Shown: positions 47,122-57,464, numbered from the stretch's first letter. The stretch is DNA of 64,000 nt from Rahnella rivi (GCF_019049655.1 NZ_JAFMOX010000061.1:1-64000), one strand, 5' to 3'. The notes: generated from the sequence alone by a model not told the origin. Numbers and translations: made by a program.

Positions 47122-47135
47122 TTGATGTAGATCAA
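47122..47135. promoter_or_regulatory. perfect FNR site upstream of ompW
   Basis: TTGATGTAGATCAA matches TTGAT-N4-ATCAA at all ten fixed positions, about 150 bp upstream of ompW. In E. coli, ompW is controlled by FNR. Confidence 0.75.
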
Positions 47136-47285
47136 TTCCTTTGTTTTTATAGATTTAGATCGGTTTGCGAAAGATGCAATTTGTGAAAATTTGTTTTAAA
47201 GATGTGATCCCGCGTAGATCAAACCATGCCACAGAGTGGGTATCATTCGCGCGGTGAATACTAATCCATACAAAGGGAAGGGATA

Positions 47286-47918
47286 ATGAAAGCAGCATAT
47301 TGGGCACTCGTCGCGGCAGCGGCATTTCCGGCGGTTGCGAACGCACATCAGGCAGGGGATGTGATTTTTCGCGTAGGAACAGCCACGGTTCGTCCGACCG
47401 AAGGATCAGACAATGTACTTGGACTGGGTTCTTTTGATATCAATAACAATACGCAGATGGGCATGACACTCGGCTATATGTTTACCGATAACATCGGCGT
47501 CGAGTTACTGGCCGCCACGCCGTTCCAGCATAAAGTCGGGCTGAAAAGCACCGGCACCATCGCGGAAGTGAAACAGTTGCCGCCGTCTCTGATGGCGCAG
47601 TACTACTTCGGAGATAAGCTGGATAAACTGCGTCCGTACCTCGGTGTGGGTATCAACTACACCACCTTTTACGACACAAATTTCAACCAGACTGGCCGCG
47701 ATGCGGGATTGTCAGACCTGAGCGTAAAAGACTCCTGGGGCGTGGCTACGCAGGCCGGTGTTGACTACAACCTCGATGAGAACTGGCTGATCAACATGTC
47801 TGTCTGGTGGATGGATATTGATACGGAAGTGAAATTCAAAGCCGGTGGCGAGCAGCAAAACATCAACACCCGGATTGACCCGTGGGTCTTTATGTTTGGC
47901 GTCGGCTACCGTTTCTGA
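47286..47918 (+). CDS. ompW: outer membrane protein OmpW
   Basis: A 210-residue eight-stranded outer-membrane barrel. Signal peptide MKAAYWALVAAAAFPAVANA is cut before HQAGD. GVELLAATPFQHKV, LPPSLMAQYYFGD and the terminal RIDPWVFMFGVGYRF, ending in phenylalanine for barrel assembly, match OmpW. It forms a small hydrophobic channel, linked to stress and anaerobic life. The FNR site upstream supports oxygen control. Confidence 0.96.
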   Translation: MKAAYWALVAAAAFPAVANAHQAGDVIFRVGTATVRPTEGSDNVLGLGSFDINNNTQMGMTLGYMFTDNIGVELLAATPFQHKVGLKSTGTIAEVKQLPPSLMAQYYFGDKLDKLRPYLGVGINYTTFYDTNFNQTGRDAGLSDLSVKDSWGVATQAGVDYNLDENWLINMSVWWMDIDTEVKFKAGGEQQNINTRIDPWVFMFGVGYRF

Positions 47919-47934
47919 TCGACGATACAGGCAT

Positions 47935-47962
47935 AAAAAAGAGGCGCTCAGGCGCCTCTTTC
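47935..47962. terminator. bidirectional terminator between ompW and the BON lipoprotein gene
   Basis: Stem AAGAGGCGC/GCGCCTCTT with loop TCAG, with a T tract chiefly on the minus strand. Confidence 0.85.
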
Positions 47963-47985
47963 ACGTTTATTTCCGGCAAGCCTGA

Positions 47986-48300
47986 TTACTTCAGACGCAT
48001 GTCGTTCTCAATTGAACGAACACCGGCCACGCCGCGCGTCACTTCTACCGCACGGTTAGCATCAGCGGTTGACGTCACAAAGCCACTCAGCTGTACGCGA
48101 CCTTTAAAGGTTTCGACGCTGATTTCACGCGATGCGATAGTTTTATCTGCCAGCAAGGCTGATTTCACTTTCGTCGTCACCACGGTGTCATCGATATACC
48201 CGCCGGTTCCTTCTGATTTTTTTGTTGGCGCACAGGCGGCAACAGCCATTACCACAACGGCTGCCATGCAGAACGCAGACAAGGTCTTGAATAGCTTCAT
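47986..48300 (-). CDS. BON domain lipoprotein (OsmY/DolP-like)
   Basis: A 104-residue protein with a lipoprotein signal: MKLFKTLSAFCMAAVVVMAVAAC, lipobox VAAC with the acylated Cys near residue 23. The rest is one BON domain (about 38-103: DTVVTTKVKSALLADKTIASREISVETFKGRVQLSGFV). BON domains bind phospholipid surfaces. It is probably periplasmic-facing and anchored in the outer membrane; its role is unknown. The gene is alone between ompW and trpA. Confidence 0.88.
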   Translation of the reverse strand: MKLFKTLSAFCMAAVVVMAVAACAPTKKSEGTGGYIDDTVVTTKVKSALLADKTIASREISVETFKGRVQLSGFVTSTADANRAVEVTRGVAGVRSIENDMRLK

Positions 48301-48542
48301 AAATAACTCTCCATGCTTTGTTATAAAACCAAAAGAAACGATCAGTACACATAAGACCTGAACTCACGCAAGCGATGCGGTCAGAGCCCGTATAATCATA
48401 GGCTTGGTGAGTGATTTTAGTTTGGTTTATTCATGGGGTTTATACAAATAAATAGGCAACTATTTAAGTGCAGAAAAATCGCAAAGAGGTGAAAAGAGAC
48501 AGAACGCGAGTGTTTTAACCCCTCACGTTCTGTTTATACCGG

Positions 48543-49349
48543 TTATGCGCGGGTGGCGGCTTTCATTTCACTGACGAAACGGGAAAGCTGAGCCAGCATT
48601 TCGGAAGGCTGGTGCAGATTGTTTTCGATAATACGCACGGTCGCAGAACCGGAAATAGCCCCTGCTGCGCCTGCGGCCAGGGTTTCTTTGACCTGCGCAG
48701 GTTCGGAAATACCGAAGCCCTGCAGAGGTGGCGCGGCGTTATATTCACGCAACTTATCGACCAGATGATTCAGAGGCGTCAGCGCACGCTTTTCAGTGCC
48801 GGTCACGCCAGCGCGAGAGAGCAAATACGTGTAGCCGCGGCCGTGCGAGGAGATCTCGCGCAGCAAATCGTCTGACGCATTAGGCGGACAGATAAAGATG
48901 GGGGCGATACCGTGACGCAGCGCGGCTGCACGGAATGGCGCTGACTCTTCAAACGGCACATCAGCCACCAGCACAGAATCGACGCCCACTTCAGCGCAAC
49001 GCTGATAGAAGGTTTCAATGCCGTTATGGAAAACCAGATTAGCGTACATCAGCAGGCCAATGGGGATGTCCGGGTGTTTTTCGCGAATGCGTGCCAGCAT
49101 ATTGAAGCACTGCGTCGGTGACACACCGGCAGCAAAGGCACGCAGGTTAGCATTCTGGATAACAGGGCCGTCGGCCAGCGGATCGGAGAACGGGATGCCC
49201 AGTTCCAGCGCATCGGCACCGGCTTCAATCAGCGTATCAATGATTGACAGTGACAGCTCAACGCCCGGGTCACCAAGCGTAACGAAAGGAACAAACGCGC
49301 CTTCTTTTTTGCTTTCCAGACGCGCGAATAATTGCTGATAACGTTCCAT
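48543..49349 (-). CDS. trpA: tryptophan synthase alpha chain
   Basis: A 268-residue TIM barrel cleaving indole-3-glycerol phosphate to indole and glyceraldehyde 3-phosphate. The catalytic Glu in [11 protein letters not shown] and Asp in [18 protein letters not shown] (about 46-63), and the SRAGVTG phosphate loop, are present. It is last in the trp operon, with start overlapping the trpB stop by one base. Confidence 0.97.
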   Translation of the reverse strand: MERYQQLFARLESKKEGAFVPFVTLGDPGVELSLSIIDTLIEAGADALELGIPFSDPLADGPVIQNANLRAFAAGVSPTQCFNMLARIREKHPDIPIGLLMYANLVFHNGIETFYQRCAEVGVDSVLVADVPFEESAPFRAAALRHGIAPIFICPPNASDDLLREISSHGRGYTYLLSRAGVTGTEKRALTPLNHLVDKLREYNAAPPLQGFGISEPAQVKETLAAGAAGAISGSATVRIIENNLHQPSEMLAQLSRFVSEMKAATRA

Positions 49350-50539
49350 TAAATTTCTCCCCGGGCAGTCAGGATGTCATGTACGGTGAAAATATCTTTG
49401 TCACCGCGACCCGACAGGTTCACCACCAGAATTTGTTCTTTCTCCGGTGTTTCTTTGATCATTTTCAGTGCATGTGCCAGCGCATGTGAGGATTCCAGTG
49501 CCGGAATAATCCCTTCATGGCGGGACAAAGCTTTAAAGGCTTCCAGCGCTTCGTCATCGGTGATCGAGACATATTCCGCACGGCCAATGCTGTTGAGATG
49601 CGCATGCTGCGGGCCGACGGACGGGAAATCCAGACCGGCGGAGATAGAATAGGACTCTTCGATCTGGCCTTCTGACGTCTGCATCATGGGCGCTTTCATA
49701 CCAAAATAAATACCCACGTGGCCGTGTTTGAGCGGCGCGCCGTGCTGCCCGGTTTCAATGCCCAGGCCGCCCGGTTCAACACCAATCAGCTTCACGCTGG
49801 TGTCGTCGATGAAATCAGCAAACATCCCGATGGCATTGGAACCGCCGCCGACACAGGCGATCACCGCATCCGGCAGGCAGCCTTCGCGTTCCTGCATTTG
49901 TGCTTTGGTTTCTTCGCCGATCATGCGCTGGAATTCACGCACGATGGTCGGATACGGATGCGGACCTGCCGCGGTGCCGAGCATGTAGTGAGCGGTTTCA
50001 TAGCTGCCAGACCAGTCGCGCAGCGCCTCGTTACAGGCATCTTTCAGCGTGGAGGAGCCGCTGTGCACCGGGATCACTTCCGCACCCATCAGACGCATAC
50101 GGAACACGTTCGGGGACTGACGCTCGATGTCTTTGGCGCCCATATAAATGCGGCATTTCAGGCCGAGCAGGGCACAGGCCAGTGCTGACGCCACGCCATG
50201 CTGACCGGCGCCGGTTTCAGCGATGATCTCCGTTTTGCCCATGCGTTTCGCCAGCAATGCCTGACCCAACACCTGGTTCGTTTTGTGCGCACCGCCGTGC
50301 AGTAAATCTTCGCGCTTGAGGTACAGCTTGGTTTTAGTGCCGGCTGTCAGGTTTTTACACAGCGTCAGCGCCGTCGGGCGGCCTGCGTAGTTTTTCAGTA
50401 AATCAATGAATTCAGCCTGAAACTCAGGGTCGCGCTGTGCGCTGACAAAAGCTTCTTCCAGCTGCGCCAGCGCAGGCATCAGAATTTGCGGCACATACTG
50501 GCCGCCAAATTCGCCAAAGTAGGGATTAAGTAAAGTCAT
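49349..50539 (-). CDS. trpB: tryptophan synthase beta chain
   Basis: A 396-residue PLP enzyme that joins indole and serine. PLP lysine lies in [14 protein letters not shown] (about 82-95) and the phosphate-binding loop is [12 protein letters not shown] (about 230-241). It channels indole from TrpA in the alpha2-beta2 complex. Forty-four bases separate it from trpC. Confidence 0.97.
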   Translation of the reverse strand: MTLLNPYFGEFGGQYVPQILMPALAQLEEAFVSAQRDPEFQAEFIDLLKNYAGRPTALTLCKNLTAGTKTKLYLKREDLLHGGAHKTNQVLGQALLAKRMGKTEIIAETGAGQHGVASALACALLGLKCRIYMGAKDIERQSPNVFRMRLMGAEVIPVHSGSSTLKDACNEALRDWSGSYETAHYMLGTAAGPHPYPTIVREFQRMIGEETKAQMQEREGCLPDAVIACVGGGSNAIGMFADFIDDTSVKLIGVEPGGLGIETGQHGAPLKHGHVGIYFGMKAPMMQTSEGQIEESYSISAGLDFPSVGPQHAHLNSIGRAEYVSITDDEALEAFKALSRHEGIIPALESSHALAHALKMIKETPEKEQILVVNLSGRGDKDIFTVHDILTARGEI

Positions 50540-50583
50540 GATATTCCGTCCTGTCTGTCAATTTTTGCGTCATTGCGTGCGGC

Positions 50584-51948
50584 TTAATACGCCCGCAATG
50601 TCTGGAATACGGCGGTGATTTTTTCGGCATCTTTGATGCCCGGCTCGCTTTCAACACCGGAATTGAAATCCAGCCCTGCGCAACCGAGCTGCGCGGCTTC
50701 GACGCAATTATCTGCGCTCAGACCACCGGCAAGCAGCACATTGCTCAGATCCTGACCGGCCAGCTTGCTCCAGTCGAAACGATAACCGGTGCCGCCTTTG
50801 CCGTTGTCCAGCACGTAGCGGTCAACATTTTTCAGGTCGCGTGACGGGATGCTGTCTTTAACGCTCAGCGCTTTCCAGATCTGAATATTTTCTGGTAACG
50901 CCGCGCGCAGTTCATCGATGTATGTCTGGCTTTCCTCGCCGTGAAGCTGCACGGCGGCCAGGTTCAGTGTCTGAGCCGTTTCAGCCACGTTGCTGACCGG
51001 TTCATCACGGAATACGCCGACATATTTCAGCGGTGCGCCGTTCTGCACTTCTTTCGCCAGCGTGTGTGTCACAAAACGCGGTGACCCTTCGACGAAAATC
51101 AACCCGCCGTAAATGGCACCGGCTTCATGCGCGGCCCGGGCGTCCTGAGCGCGGGTCAGACCGCAGACTTTATTATCACCCAGCAGCACACGGCGTACCG
51201 CGCTGTTCAGGTTCTGTTCAGACATCAGCGCGCTGCCAATCAGGAAACCATTGGCGAAGCGGCTCAGCTCACGAATTTGCCCATAGGTGTTGATCCCCGA
51301 TTCGCTGATGACGGTGACGCCGTGCGGTACACGCGGGGCCAGCTCGCGGGTGCGGTTGAGATCGATAGACAAATCGCGCAGATCACGGTTATTGATGCCG
51401 ACCACTTTGGCTTTCAATTGCACCGCGCGATCCAGTTCTTCTTCATTACTGGCTTCCGTCAGCACGCCCATATTCAGGCTGTGGGCGACGGCGGCAAGCT
51501 GAACGTACTGATCATCATCCAGAACTGACAGCATCAGCAGAATCGCATCGGCCTGATAGAAACGGGCCAGATGGATCTGATACGGGTCGATAATGAAATC
51601 TTTGCACAGCACCGGCTGCGTGGCGGTTTTGCTGACCAGAGGCAGGAAATCAAAGCTGCCCTGGAAGTATTTTTCGTCGGTTAATACGGAAATAGCGGAG
51701 GCGTAGTCTTTATACACGCTGGCGATTTCTACCGGATCAAAGTTTTCACGGATCTTCCCTTTCGACGGAGAGGCTTGTTTGCACTCCAGAATAAAGGCCG
51801 TTCTTGCGCCTTGCAGGGCATGGTAGAAACTGCGCTGGCTCTGAGTTATTTCATTCTGAAAGCTGGCCAGCGGTTGTTGTTCTTTACGCGCCGCGACCCA
51901 AATTTCTTTGTCGCGAACAATCTTGTGGAGCACGGTTTCCTGCTGCAT
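50584..51948 (-). CDS. trpC: bifunctional indole-3-glycerol phosphate synthase / phosphoribosylanthranilate isomerase
   Basis: A 454-residue fusion. Residues about 1-255 are TrpC (ILECKQASPSKGKIRENFDP; CKDFIIDPYQI; NNRDLRDLSIDL) and about 256-454 are TrpF (VCGLTRAQDARAAHEAGA; LLAGGLSADN; LDFNSGVES). It carries out the third and fourth steps of tryptophan synthesis. The fusion is the usual enterobacterial form. ATG at 51948 follows AGAGGA; a GTG one codon earlier is possible. Confidence 0.96.
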   Translation of the reverse strand: MQQETVLHKIVRDKEIWVAARKEQQPLASFQNEITQSQRSFYHALQGARTAFILECKQASPSKGKIRENFDPVEIASVYKDYASAISVLTDEKYFQGSFDFLPLVSKTATQPVLCKDFIIDPYQIHLARFYQADAILLMLSVLDDDQYVQLAAVAHSLNMGVLTEASNEEELDRAVQLKAKVVGINNRDLRDLSIDLNRTRELAPRVPHGVTVISESGINTYGQIRELSRFANGFLIGSALMSEQNLNSAVRRVLLGDNKVCGLTRAQDARAAHEAGAIYGGLIFVEGSPRFVTHTLAKEVQNGAPLKYVGVFRDEPVSNVAETAQTLNLAAVQLHGEESQTYIDELRAALPENIQIWKALSVKDSIPSRDLKNVDRYVLDNGKGGTGYRFDWSKLAGQDLSNVLLAGGLSADNCVEAAQLGCAGLDFNSGVESEPGIKDAEKITAVFQTLRAY

Positions 51949-51951
51949 CAC

Positions 51952-52965
51952 TTATCCTCTTGCTGCCAATGCCAACACGCGCTGGTAGGGTTCACCACTG
52001 CGCATGACGGCCAATGCCTGTTGTGCGTTTTGTTTTAAATCTTCCTGACCGAAAAGGCGCAGCAGCATCGCCACATTGACGGCTACCGCGGCTTCATGGG
52101 CCGGATCACCTTTACCTTGTAATAAGCGTGCCAGAATGTCACGGTTTTCTTCCGGTTCGCCGCCGAGCAGGGATTCAATCGGGTAATTGTCCAGACCGAA
52201 GTCCTGCGGCGTGACCTCGTAGGTGGTAATTTTGCCGTCTTTGAGCTCGGCCACCTGCGTGGCTGCGTGGATAGCGACTTCATCCATGCCTGCGCCGTGA
52301 ACCACCGCCGCACGCTCGTAACCCAGTGCCCGCAGCGTTTCTGCAATCGGCAACACCAGTTCCGGGCTGTAAACGCCTATCAGCGCCAGCGGCGGACGTG
52401 CCGGGTTAATCAGCGGGCCTAGCACGTTAAACAGGGTGCGGGTTTTCAGTGATTTGCGCACCGGCATCGCATGGCGAAATCCGGTGTGATACTGCGGCGC
52501 AAACAGAAAACACACGTTCAGGTCATCAAGCGCCGCGCGGGATCCTTCCGCCGGCATATCCAGACGAATACCAAACGCGGCCAGTAAATCCGATGAACCG
52601 GAACGACTGGATACGCTGCGGTTACCGTGTTTCGCCACACGCGCACCACAGGCAGCCGCAACAAAGGCGCTGGCGGTAGAAATGTTGATGCTGTTCGTGC
52701 CATCGCCGCCGGTGCCGACGATATCCGCGAACGGATAATCCGGGCGCGGGAACGGCTCTGCATGCGCCAGCAGCGCCTTTGCCGCACCGGCGATCTCAGC
52801 CGGTTGCTCGCCACGCACTTTCATACTGATTAAGGCTGCCGCTAACTGAGCCGGTTCCAGTTCGCCATTGACGATGGCGGTAAATAACTGCTGGCTCTCT
52901 TCCTGCGTCATCGGCTGTGCGAGATACAGATTCTCCAGAATGCCGGGAATAGTTTGCGTTTGCAT
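51952..52965 (-). CDS. trpD: anthranilate phosphoribosyltransferase (separate TrpD)
   Basis: A 337-residue enzyme transferring phosphoribose to anthranilate: [21 protein letters not shown] (about 81-101), [17 protein letters not shown] (about 111-127) and [10 protein letters not shown] are the PRPP and anthranilate sites. Unlike E. coli it is not fused to the glutamine amidotransferase; trpG is a separate upstream gene 11 bp away, as in Serratia and Yersinia. Confidence 0.96.
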   Translation of the reverse strand: MQTQTIPGILENLYLAQPMTQEESQQLFTAIVNGELEPAQLAAALISMKVRGEQPAEIAGAAKALLAHAEPFPRPDYPFADIVGTGGDGTNSINISTASAFVAAACGARVAKHGNRSVSSRSGSSDLLAAFGIRLDMPAEGSRAALDDLNVCFLFAPQYHTGFRHAMPVRKSLKTRTLFNVLGPLINPARPPLALIGVYSPELVLPIAETLRALGYERAAVVHGAGMDEVAIHAATQVAELKDGKITTYEVTPQDFGLDNYPIESLLGGEPEENRDILARLLQGKGDPAHEAAVAVNVAMLLRLFGQEDLKQNAQQALAVMRSGEPYQRVLALAARG

Positions 52966-52976
52966 GATCGCTCTCC

Positions 52977-53555
52977 TTACGCCAAAGCCCAGGCCAGTGT
53001 CTGCTCAAGCAGACGGGCGCCCTGTGAAGTTAAAATGGATTCCGGATGGAACTGGAAACCGCATACGCGATCTTCTTCATGACGCACCGCCATCACCATG
53101 TCGCCGTAGCGCGCGTTAACGGTCAGCCCGTCGGGGATCTGGCTGCCGACCAGCGAGTGGTAACGCGCCACCGGCAGAGGGTTGTTCATTCCGGCAAACA
53201 TGCCTTCATTATCATGCGTAATCGAAGACGCTTTGCCGTGCAGAATTTCACCTGCCTGGCCGACAAAACCCCCGTAGGTTTCCACAATCGCCTGATGACC
53301 GAGGCAGATGCCGATAATCGGCAACTGACCGCGCAGACGTTTGAGCAATTCAGGCATGCAACCGGCTTCTGACGGGGTGCCAGGTCCGGGAGAGAGCACC
53401 AGCACCGGTTTTTCCAGCTGGCTGAGTTTTTCGATAATCACGTCAGCCGGGATCTGATTGCGGTAAATCACCACGTTGTGACCGCTTGAACGCAACTGAT
53501 CGACCAGGTTGTAAGTAAAGGAATCGACGTTATCGATGAGTAAGATATCGGCCAT
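52977..53555 (-). CDS. trpG: anthranilate synthase component II (glutamine amidotransferase TrpG)
   Basis: A 192-residue class I amidotransferase: oxyanion loop [12 protein letters not shown], nucleophile in GICLGHQAI (Cys near 84) and catalytic His-Glu in [10 protein letters not shown]. It hands ammonia from glutamine to TrpE. ATG at 53555 ([17 protein letters not shown]) is the family start; an in-frame opening further upstream overlaps trpE and is rejected. One base separates it from the trpE stop. Confidence 0.96.
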   Translation of the reverse strand: MADILLIDNVDSFTYNLVDQLRSSGHNVVIYRNQIPADVIIEKLSQLEKPVLVLSPGPGTPSEAGCMPELLKRLRGQLPIIGICLGHQAIVETYGGFVGQAGEILHGKASSITHDNEGMFAGMNNPLPVARYHSLVGSQIPDGLTVNARYGDMVMAVRHEEDRVCGFQFHPESILTSQGARLLEQTLAWALA

Positions 53556-53556
53556 C

Positions 53557-55119
53557 TTAAAATACCTCTTTCGCATTGTGGGCAGTGGCGATGGCGCGCA
53601 GTACAGCACGGGCTTTATTACGGGTTTCGTCGGCTTCGGCCTGCGGTACGGAATCCAGTACCACGCCGCCGCCAGCCTGCACGGTGGCAATGCCGTCTTC
53701 AACGTAAGCAGAGCGGATGACGATGCAGGTATCCAGATCGCCGTGAGCGGTGAAGTAACCCACCGCGCCGCCATAGCTGCCGCGGCGGGTTTGTTCGGAA
53801 GCCGAAATCAGCTGCATAGCGCGCACTTTCGGCGCACCGGTCAGCGTGCCCATATTCATTACCGCCTGATAGGCGTGCAGTACGTCGAGATCATGACGCA
53901 GCGTGCCGACCACACGGGACACCAGATGCATAACGAAAGAGTAACGGTCCACTTTGGTCAGGTCGGCGACATAACGGCTGCCCGGCTCGCAGATACGTGC
54001 CAGATCGTTACGCGCCAAATCCACCAGCATCAGATGTTCGGCCAGCTCTTTGTGGTCGGTACGCATTTCCAGTTCGATGCGGCTGTCGAGATCCAAATCC
54101 AGCGAACCGTCGGCACGGCGGCCGCGCGGACGGGTCCCGGCAATCGGGTAAATTTCAATCTGGCGGTTAGTGGCGTCATATTTCAGCGCGCTTTCCGGGG
54201 AGGCGCCAAACAGCGTGAAATCGTTGTCCTGCATAAAGAACATGTACGGGCTTGGATTGTTATTTTTCAGCGTTTCATACGCGGCCAGCGGAGCAGGGCA
54301 AGGCAGGGAGAAACGGCGCGAAGGCACCACCTGGAAAATCTCACCGGCGCGGATGGCCACTTTCATTTTCTCAACCACAGCACCGAACTCTTCATCACTC
54401 TGGTTCACGCTCAGTTGCATTTCCGGCACGTTCTGCTGCGGGATGGCGTGCGGTGGCTGTTGCAACTGATGTTGCAGTTGTTCGAGGCGGGCATGCAGAC
54501 GCTGTTTCTCATCAGCCGACGGCGTGAACAGGCTGGCCTGCAAACGACAGGTGCGGTTCTGGTGATCGAGCACCAGCAGCGTTTCAGAAAGATAGAAACA
54601 GAAATCCGGGCAACGCTGGTCGGAGGTTAATGCAGGTAAATCTTCAAAACCGGCGACCAGATCATAGGCAAACAGCCCGCCGAGGAACATCGCCTCACGC
54701 TCCTCAGCCGGAGATTCAACGCAGGTCAGAATGCTGCGTAACGCGTCGAACACTGAACGGGAACGCAAACGCGCATCTTCATCCTGCATCTGATCGATAC
54801 CAGGGAACGTCAGTTCGCGGCCATTCGGGCGGACGTCATTGCGAATTTCAGCAGGCAGCGCGGCATCAATCAGCGGCAGTAAAGAGGCACCGTTCGGCGT
54901 CAGGGCCTGAATGGACACCTGCAAACCCAGCGCGGTGATGCGCAGTGCGCTGTCAACAATCAGCAGGCTCTTCAGGTTTTCTTTACTGGTCACTTCGGAG
55001 GACTCAAGCAGCAGGGTCGCAGGACGCGCGCCGCACAGCTGATGAAAAATGGCCGTCGGGTCGCCGCGATAACATCCCTGCGCGGTCAGCAATTCTAAAC
55101 GTGGTGTTGGAGTTGTCAT
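53557..55119 (-). CDS. trpE: anthranilate synthase component I
   Basis: A 520-residue chorismate-using enzyme. [17 protein letters not shown] (about 35-51) contains the tryptophan feedback site (LLESS), and the C-terminal half has the catalytic region [30 protein letters not shown] and [15 protein letters not shown]. It makes anthranilate with TrpG, the first step of tryptophan synthesis. It is preceded by a full attenuation leader. Confidence 0.97.
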   Translation of the reverse strand: MTTPTPRLELLTAQGCYRGDPTAIFHQLCGARPATLLLESSEVTSKENLKSLLIVDSALRITALGLQVSIQALTPNGASLLPLIDAALPAEIRNDVRPNGRELTFPGIDQMQDEDARLRSRSVFDALRSILTCVESPAEEREAMFLGGLFAYDLVAGFEDLPALTSDQRCPDFCFYLSETLLVLDHQNRTCRLQASLFTPSADEKQRLHARLEQLQHQLQQPPHAIPQQNVPEMQLSVNQSDEEFGAVVEKMKVAIRAGEIFQVVPSRRFSLPCPAPLAAYETLKNNNPSPYMFFMQDNDFTLFGASPESALKYDATNRQIEIYPIAGTRPRGRRADGSLDLDLDSRIELEMRTDHKELAEHLMLVDLARNDLARICEPGSRYVADLTKVDRYSFVMHLVSRVVGTLRHDLDVLHAYQAVMNMGTLTGAPKVRAMQLISASEQTRRGSYGGAVGYFTAHGDLDTCIVIRSAYVEDGIATVQAGGGVVLDSVPQAEADETRNKARAVLRAIATAHNAKEVF

Positions 55120-55162
55120 TTTGCTTCCTGAATTTTTATCAACGTTTTCAAATAAACGGCCA

Positions 55163-55188
55163 TAAAAAAGCCCGCATTAAGCGGGCTT
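55163..55188 (-). terminator. trp attenuator terminator
   Basis: Minus strand stem AAGCCCGC/GCGGGCTT with 5-base loop, followed by six T, between trpL and trpE. It corresponds to the 3:4 hairpin of the trp attenuator. Confidence 0.93.
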
Positions 55189-55225
55189 CGGAAATCTTGC
55201 AGCGTCTGATGACAGCTATGCGTGA

Positions 55226-55288
55226 TTACTCCGCCCGACAAGGGGAAGTACGCCACCAGCTGAGAACCGCCATCATGTGAATTTTCAT
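55226..55288 (-). CDS. trpL: trp operon leader peptide
   Basis: A 20-residue peptide, MKIHMMAVLSWWRTSPCRAE, with tandem tryptophans at 11 and 12 followed by RTS as in E. coli TrpL. When charged tRNA-Trp is scarce the ribosome stalls at the Trp pair and the terminator at 55163-55188 does not form. An extra ATG one codon earlier (55291) is also in frame; AAGAG lies upstream. The gene is too short for most gene callers. Confidence 0.88.
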   Translation of the reverse strand: MKIHMMAVLSWWRTSPCRAE

Positions 55289-55391
55289 CATCAGACACTC
55301 TTGTTAGTTTATGAAAGCTATGGTTTTAAAAACTAAGCTTTCTGAATTGGTTTGTCACGACGTTCTTCAGCGAACTGCCTCGTGAACTTGC

Positions 55392-55425
55392 GTACTAGTA
55401 AACTAGTTCACGGATATAAAGTCAA
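55392..55425 (-). promoter_or_regulatory. trp promoter and TrpR operator
   Basis: Minus strand TTGACT (55425-55420), 17-bp spacer, TTTACT (55402-55397). Overlapping the -10 is the operator core ACTAGTAAACTAGT (55394-55407, plus strand), two ACTAGT half-sites as in E. coli trpO. Binding of TrpR with tryptophan would block the polymerase. Confidence 0.92.
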
Positions 55426-55585
55426 CCCTCTTTTCAGCGGATTTCACAACTTTAGTGCGCTCAGATGTTATCGCACCGTAACAGTGCGTAACGGCGAGGT
55501 GAAAACATCGGCAAGATAGCCCTAACGTGAGGCGGCCTAACGCGTTATGATATGAACTGCATTCAGAAAAGGTTAAATCCCCGAC

Positions 55586-56515
55586 GTGACGATGACTTTA
55601 CCCACAACAGTTTCACCCCCGAAAGACGACCAGAACCTCAGCACGGCCTTCACGCTTTACGATCTCCACAGCCATACCACGGCGTCGGACGGCTATTTAA
55701 CGCCTGAAGCACTGGTCGCGCGGGCGGTTGAAATGCGCGTCGGCGTACTGGCGATCACCGATCACGACAGTACCGAAGGGCTGGCACGTGCGGCGCAGGC
55801 GATTGCGCAGCAGCAATTGCCGCTGGTGCTGATTAATGGCGTTGAGATTTCCACTTTGTGGGAAAACCATGAGATCCACATTGTCGGGCTGGGCATTGAT
55901 CCGCAGCATCCGGCGATGATGAGTTTACTCAGTGCGCAGGCCGGTTTGCGTCAGCAACGCGCGCAGGAAATGGGCAACCGGCTGGCGAAAGCACGCATTG
56001 ACGGTGCCTGGGAAGGCGCGCTGCGTCTGGCCAATGGCGGAGCCGTCACCCGTGCGCATTTCGCCCGCTATCTGGTGGAATTCGGCGCGGCGGATAACAT
56101 CGCGCAGGTGTTCAAAAAATTCCTCGCCAAAGGCAAGACCGGCTACGTTCCGCCACAGTGGTGTACAATAGAACAAGCGATTGATGCGATTCATCAGTCA
56201 GGCGGGCAGGCCGTCGTCGCCCATCCGGGGCGATATGATCTTTCGACCAAGTGGCTGAAACGCTTACTGGCGTATTTTGCTGAGCAGGGCGGTGATGCGA
56301 TGGAAGTCGCCCAGTGTCAGCAGGCACCGAATGAGCGTGCGCAGCTGGCAGCCTACGCCCGTGATTATCAGTTACTGGCCTCGCAGGGTTCTGATTTCCA
56401 TCAGCCCTGTTCGTGGATTGAGCTTGGCCGCAAACTTTGGCTTCCCGCAGGCGTTGAACCGGTATGGCAACACTGGCCGCTTGCGATGACACAGCCTGAA
56501 ATTGAACCGGTCTGA
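55586..56515 (+). CDS. rnm: RNase AM (Rnm), PHP-domain 5'-3' exoribonuclease / 3',5'-nucleoside bisphosphate phosphatase
   Basis: A 309-residue PHP-fold hydrolase (formerly YciV): YDLHSHTTASDG (about 24-35), AITDHDST (about 57-64), HIVGLGID and QGSDFHQPC carry the metal-ligand histidines and aspartates. The E. coli enzyme matures rRNA 5' ends and hydrolyses nucleoside 3',5'-bisphosphates. GTG at 55586 is used; an ATG two codons later is equally possible. It is divergent from the trp operon. Confidence 0.92.
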   Translation: MTMTLPTTVSPPKDDQNLSTAFTLYDLHSHTTASDGYLTPEALVARAVEMRVGVLAITDHDSTEGLARAAQAIAQQQLPLVLINGVEISTLWENHEIHIVGLGIDPQHPAMMSLLSAQAGLRQQRAQEMGNRLAKARIDGAWEGALRLANGGAVTRAHFARYLVEFGAADNIAQVFKKFLAKGKTGYVPPQWCTIEQAIDAIHQSGGQAVVAHPGRYDLSTKWLKRLLAYFAEQGGDAMEVAQCQQAPNERAQLAAYARDYQLLASQGSDFHQPCSWIELGRKLWLPAGVEPVWQHWPLAMTQPEIEPV

Positions 56516-56552
56516 TGCCTGACCGGAAAAGAATAAAGAGTGAGAGGATCCA

Positions 56553-57173
56553 ATGAGTCAATATTTCTATATTCACCCCGAAAATCCACAGCCGCGCCTG
56601 ATCAGTCAGGCGGTAGAGCTGCTGCGTAAAGGTCAGGTCATTGTCTATCCGACCGATTCCGGTTACGCCCTGGGTTGTCGTCTGGAAGAAAAAAATGCGA
56701 TGGAGCGGATTTGCCGGATCCGTCAGTTAGACAGCAATCACAATTTCACACTGGTATGCCGCGATTTGTCCGAGCTTTCGACGTATGCCTATGTCGATAA
56801 CGGCGCTTTCCGCCTGATGAAAAACAACACGCCGGGCAACTACACCTTCATTCTTAAAGCGACCAAAGAAGTGCCGCGCCGTCTGATGAGTGAAAAGCGC
56901 AAAACCATCGGTCTGCGGGTGCCCTCCAATCCTATCGCCATCGCCTTGCTCGACGCGCTGGGCGAACCGCTGATGTCCACCACGCTGATGATGCCGGGCA
57001 ATGATTTTGCGGAATCTGATCCGGAAGACATCAAAGACCAGCTGGGCAAACTGGTGGATCTGGTCATTGATGGCGGTTCCATCGGCCAGCAACCGACTAC
57101 GGTGATTGATCTGACCGAGTCGGTTCCGGAAGTGGTCCGCGAAGGGGCCGGCGATCCGACGCCTTTCCGCTAA
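56553..57173 (+). CDS. yciO: YciO, Sua5/YrdC/YciO family protein
   Basis: A 206-residue protein with the RNA- and nucleotide-binding YrdC fold: IVYPTDSGYALGC (about 30-42), FRLMKNNTPGNYTFILKAT and SNPIAIALLDALGEPLMSTTLM. The related TsaC makes threonylcarbamoyl-AMP for tRNA modification; YciO does this poorly at best and its role is unsettled. It follows rnm by 37 bp and is likely cotranscribed. Confidence 0.94.
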   Translation: MSQYFYIHPENPQPRLISQAVELLRKGQVIVYPTDSGYALGCRLEEKNAMERICRIRQLDSNHNFTLVCRDLSELSTYAYVDNGAFRLMKNNTPGNYTFILKATKEVPRRLMSEKRKTIGLRVPSNPIAIALLDALGEPLMSTTLMMPGNDFAESDPEDIKDQLGKLVDLVIDGGSIGQQPTTVIDLTESVPEVVREGAGDPTPFR

Positions 57174-57246
57174 GCATTTACGCGTTACTGGCTAAAAAAT
57201 AATCACCCTGACAGCCCCCGAAGCATACAAATTGAAGATAATTGTG

Positions 57247-57447
57247 TATAATGGCGGGCTGACTTTTTGTAAGTCATTGTATTGATAAGTAATGCTGTCT
57301 GGCGATGTGTTTTATCTGTGCATGTGTCGAGTGATCCCGTGCAGAAATGAAGTTTCCGCGACAGTCCGCTTATCTCCCAAACTGAATTTTGACGGGCAGG
57401 CGATGTTCACATCGTGCTGGCCGCTCCCCCCGACGCCTGTGAAGGCG
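57247..57447 (+). promoter_or_regulatory. rluB promoter element and structured leader
   Basis: TATAAT at 57247-57252 is a perfect -10 hexamer; the -35 is weak (CATACA, spacer 17). The roughly 200-base leader carries two small hairpins near the start codon, CGATG/CATCG (57401-57414) and CGCCT/AGGCG (57434-57447). Their function is unknown. Confidence 0.45.
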
Positions 57448-57464
57448 ACAAATGAGGCTGCTCA

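Noticed and set aside
53536..54630. Long plus-strand open frame antisense to trpE
   Set aside because: It shadows trpE; composition is typical of antisense reading (His, Arg, Gln rich) and no family is recognisable.
55116..55298. 60-codon minus-strand frame across the trp leader
   Set aside because: It crosses the attenuator in a different frame from trpL; the 20-residue trpL with tandem Trp explains the region.
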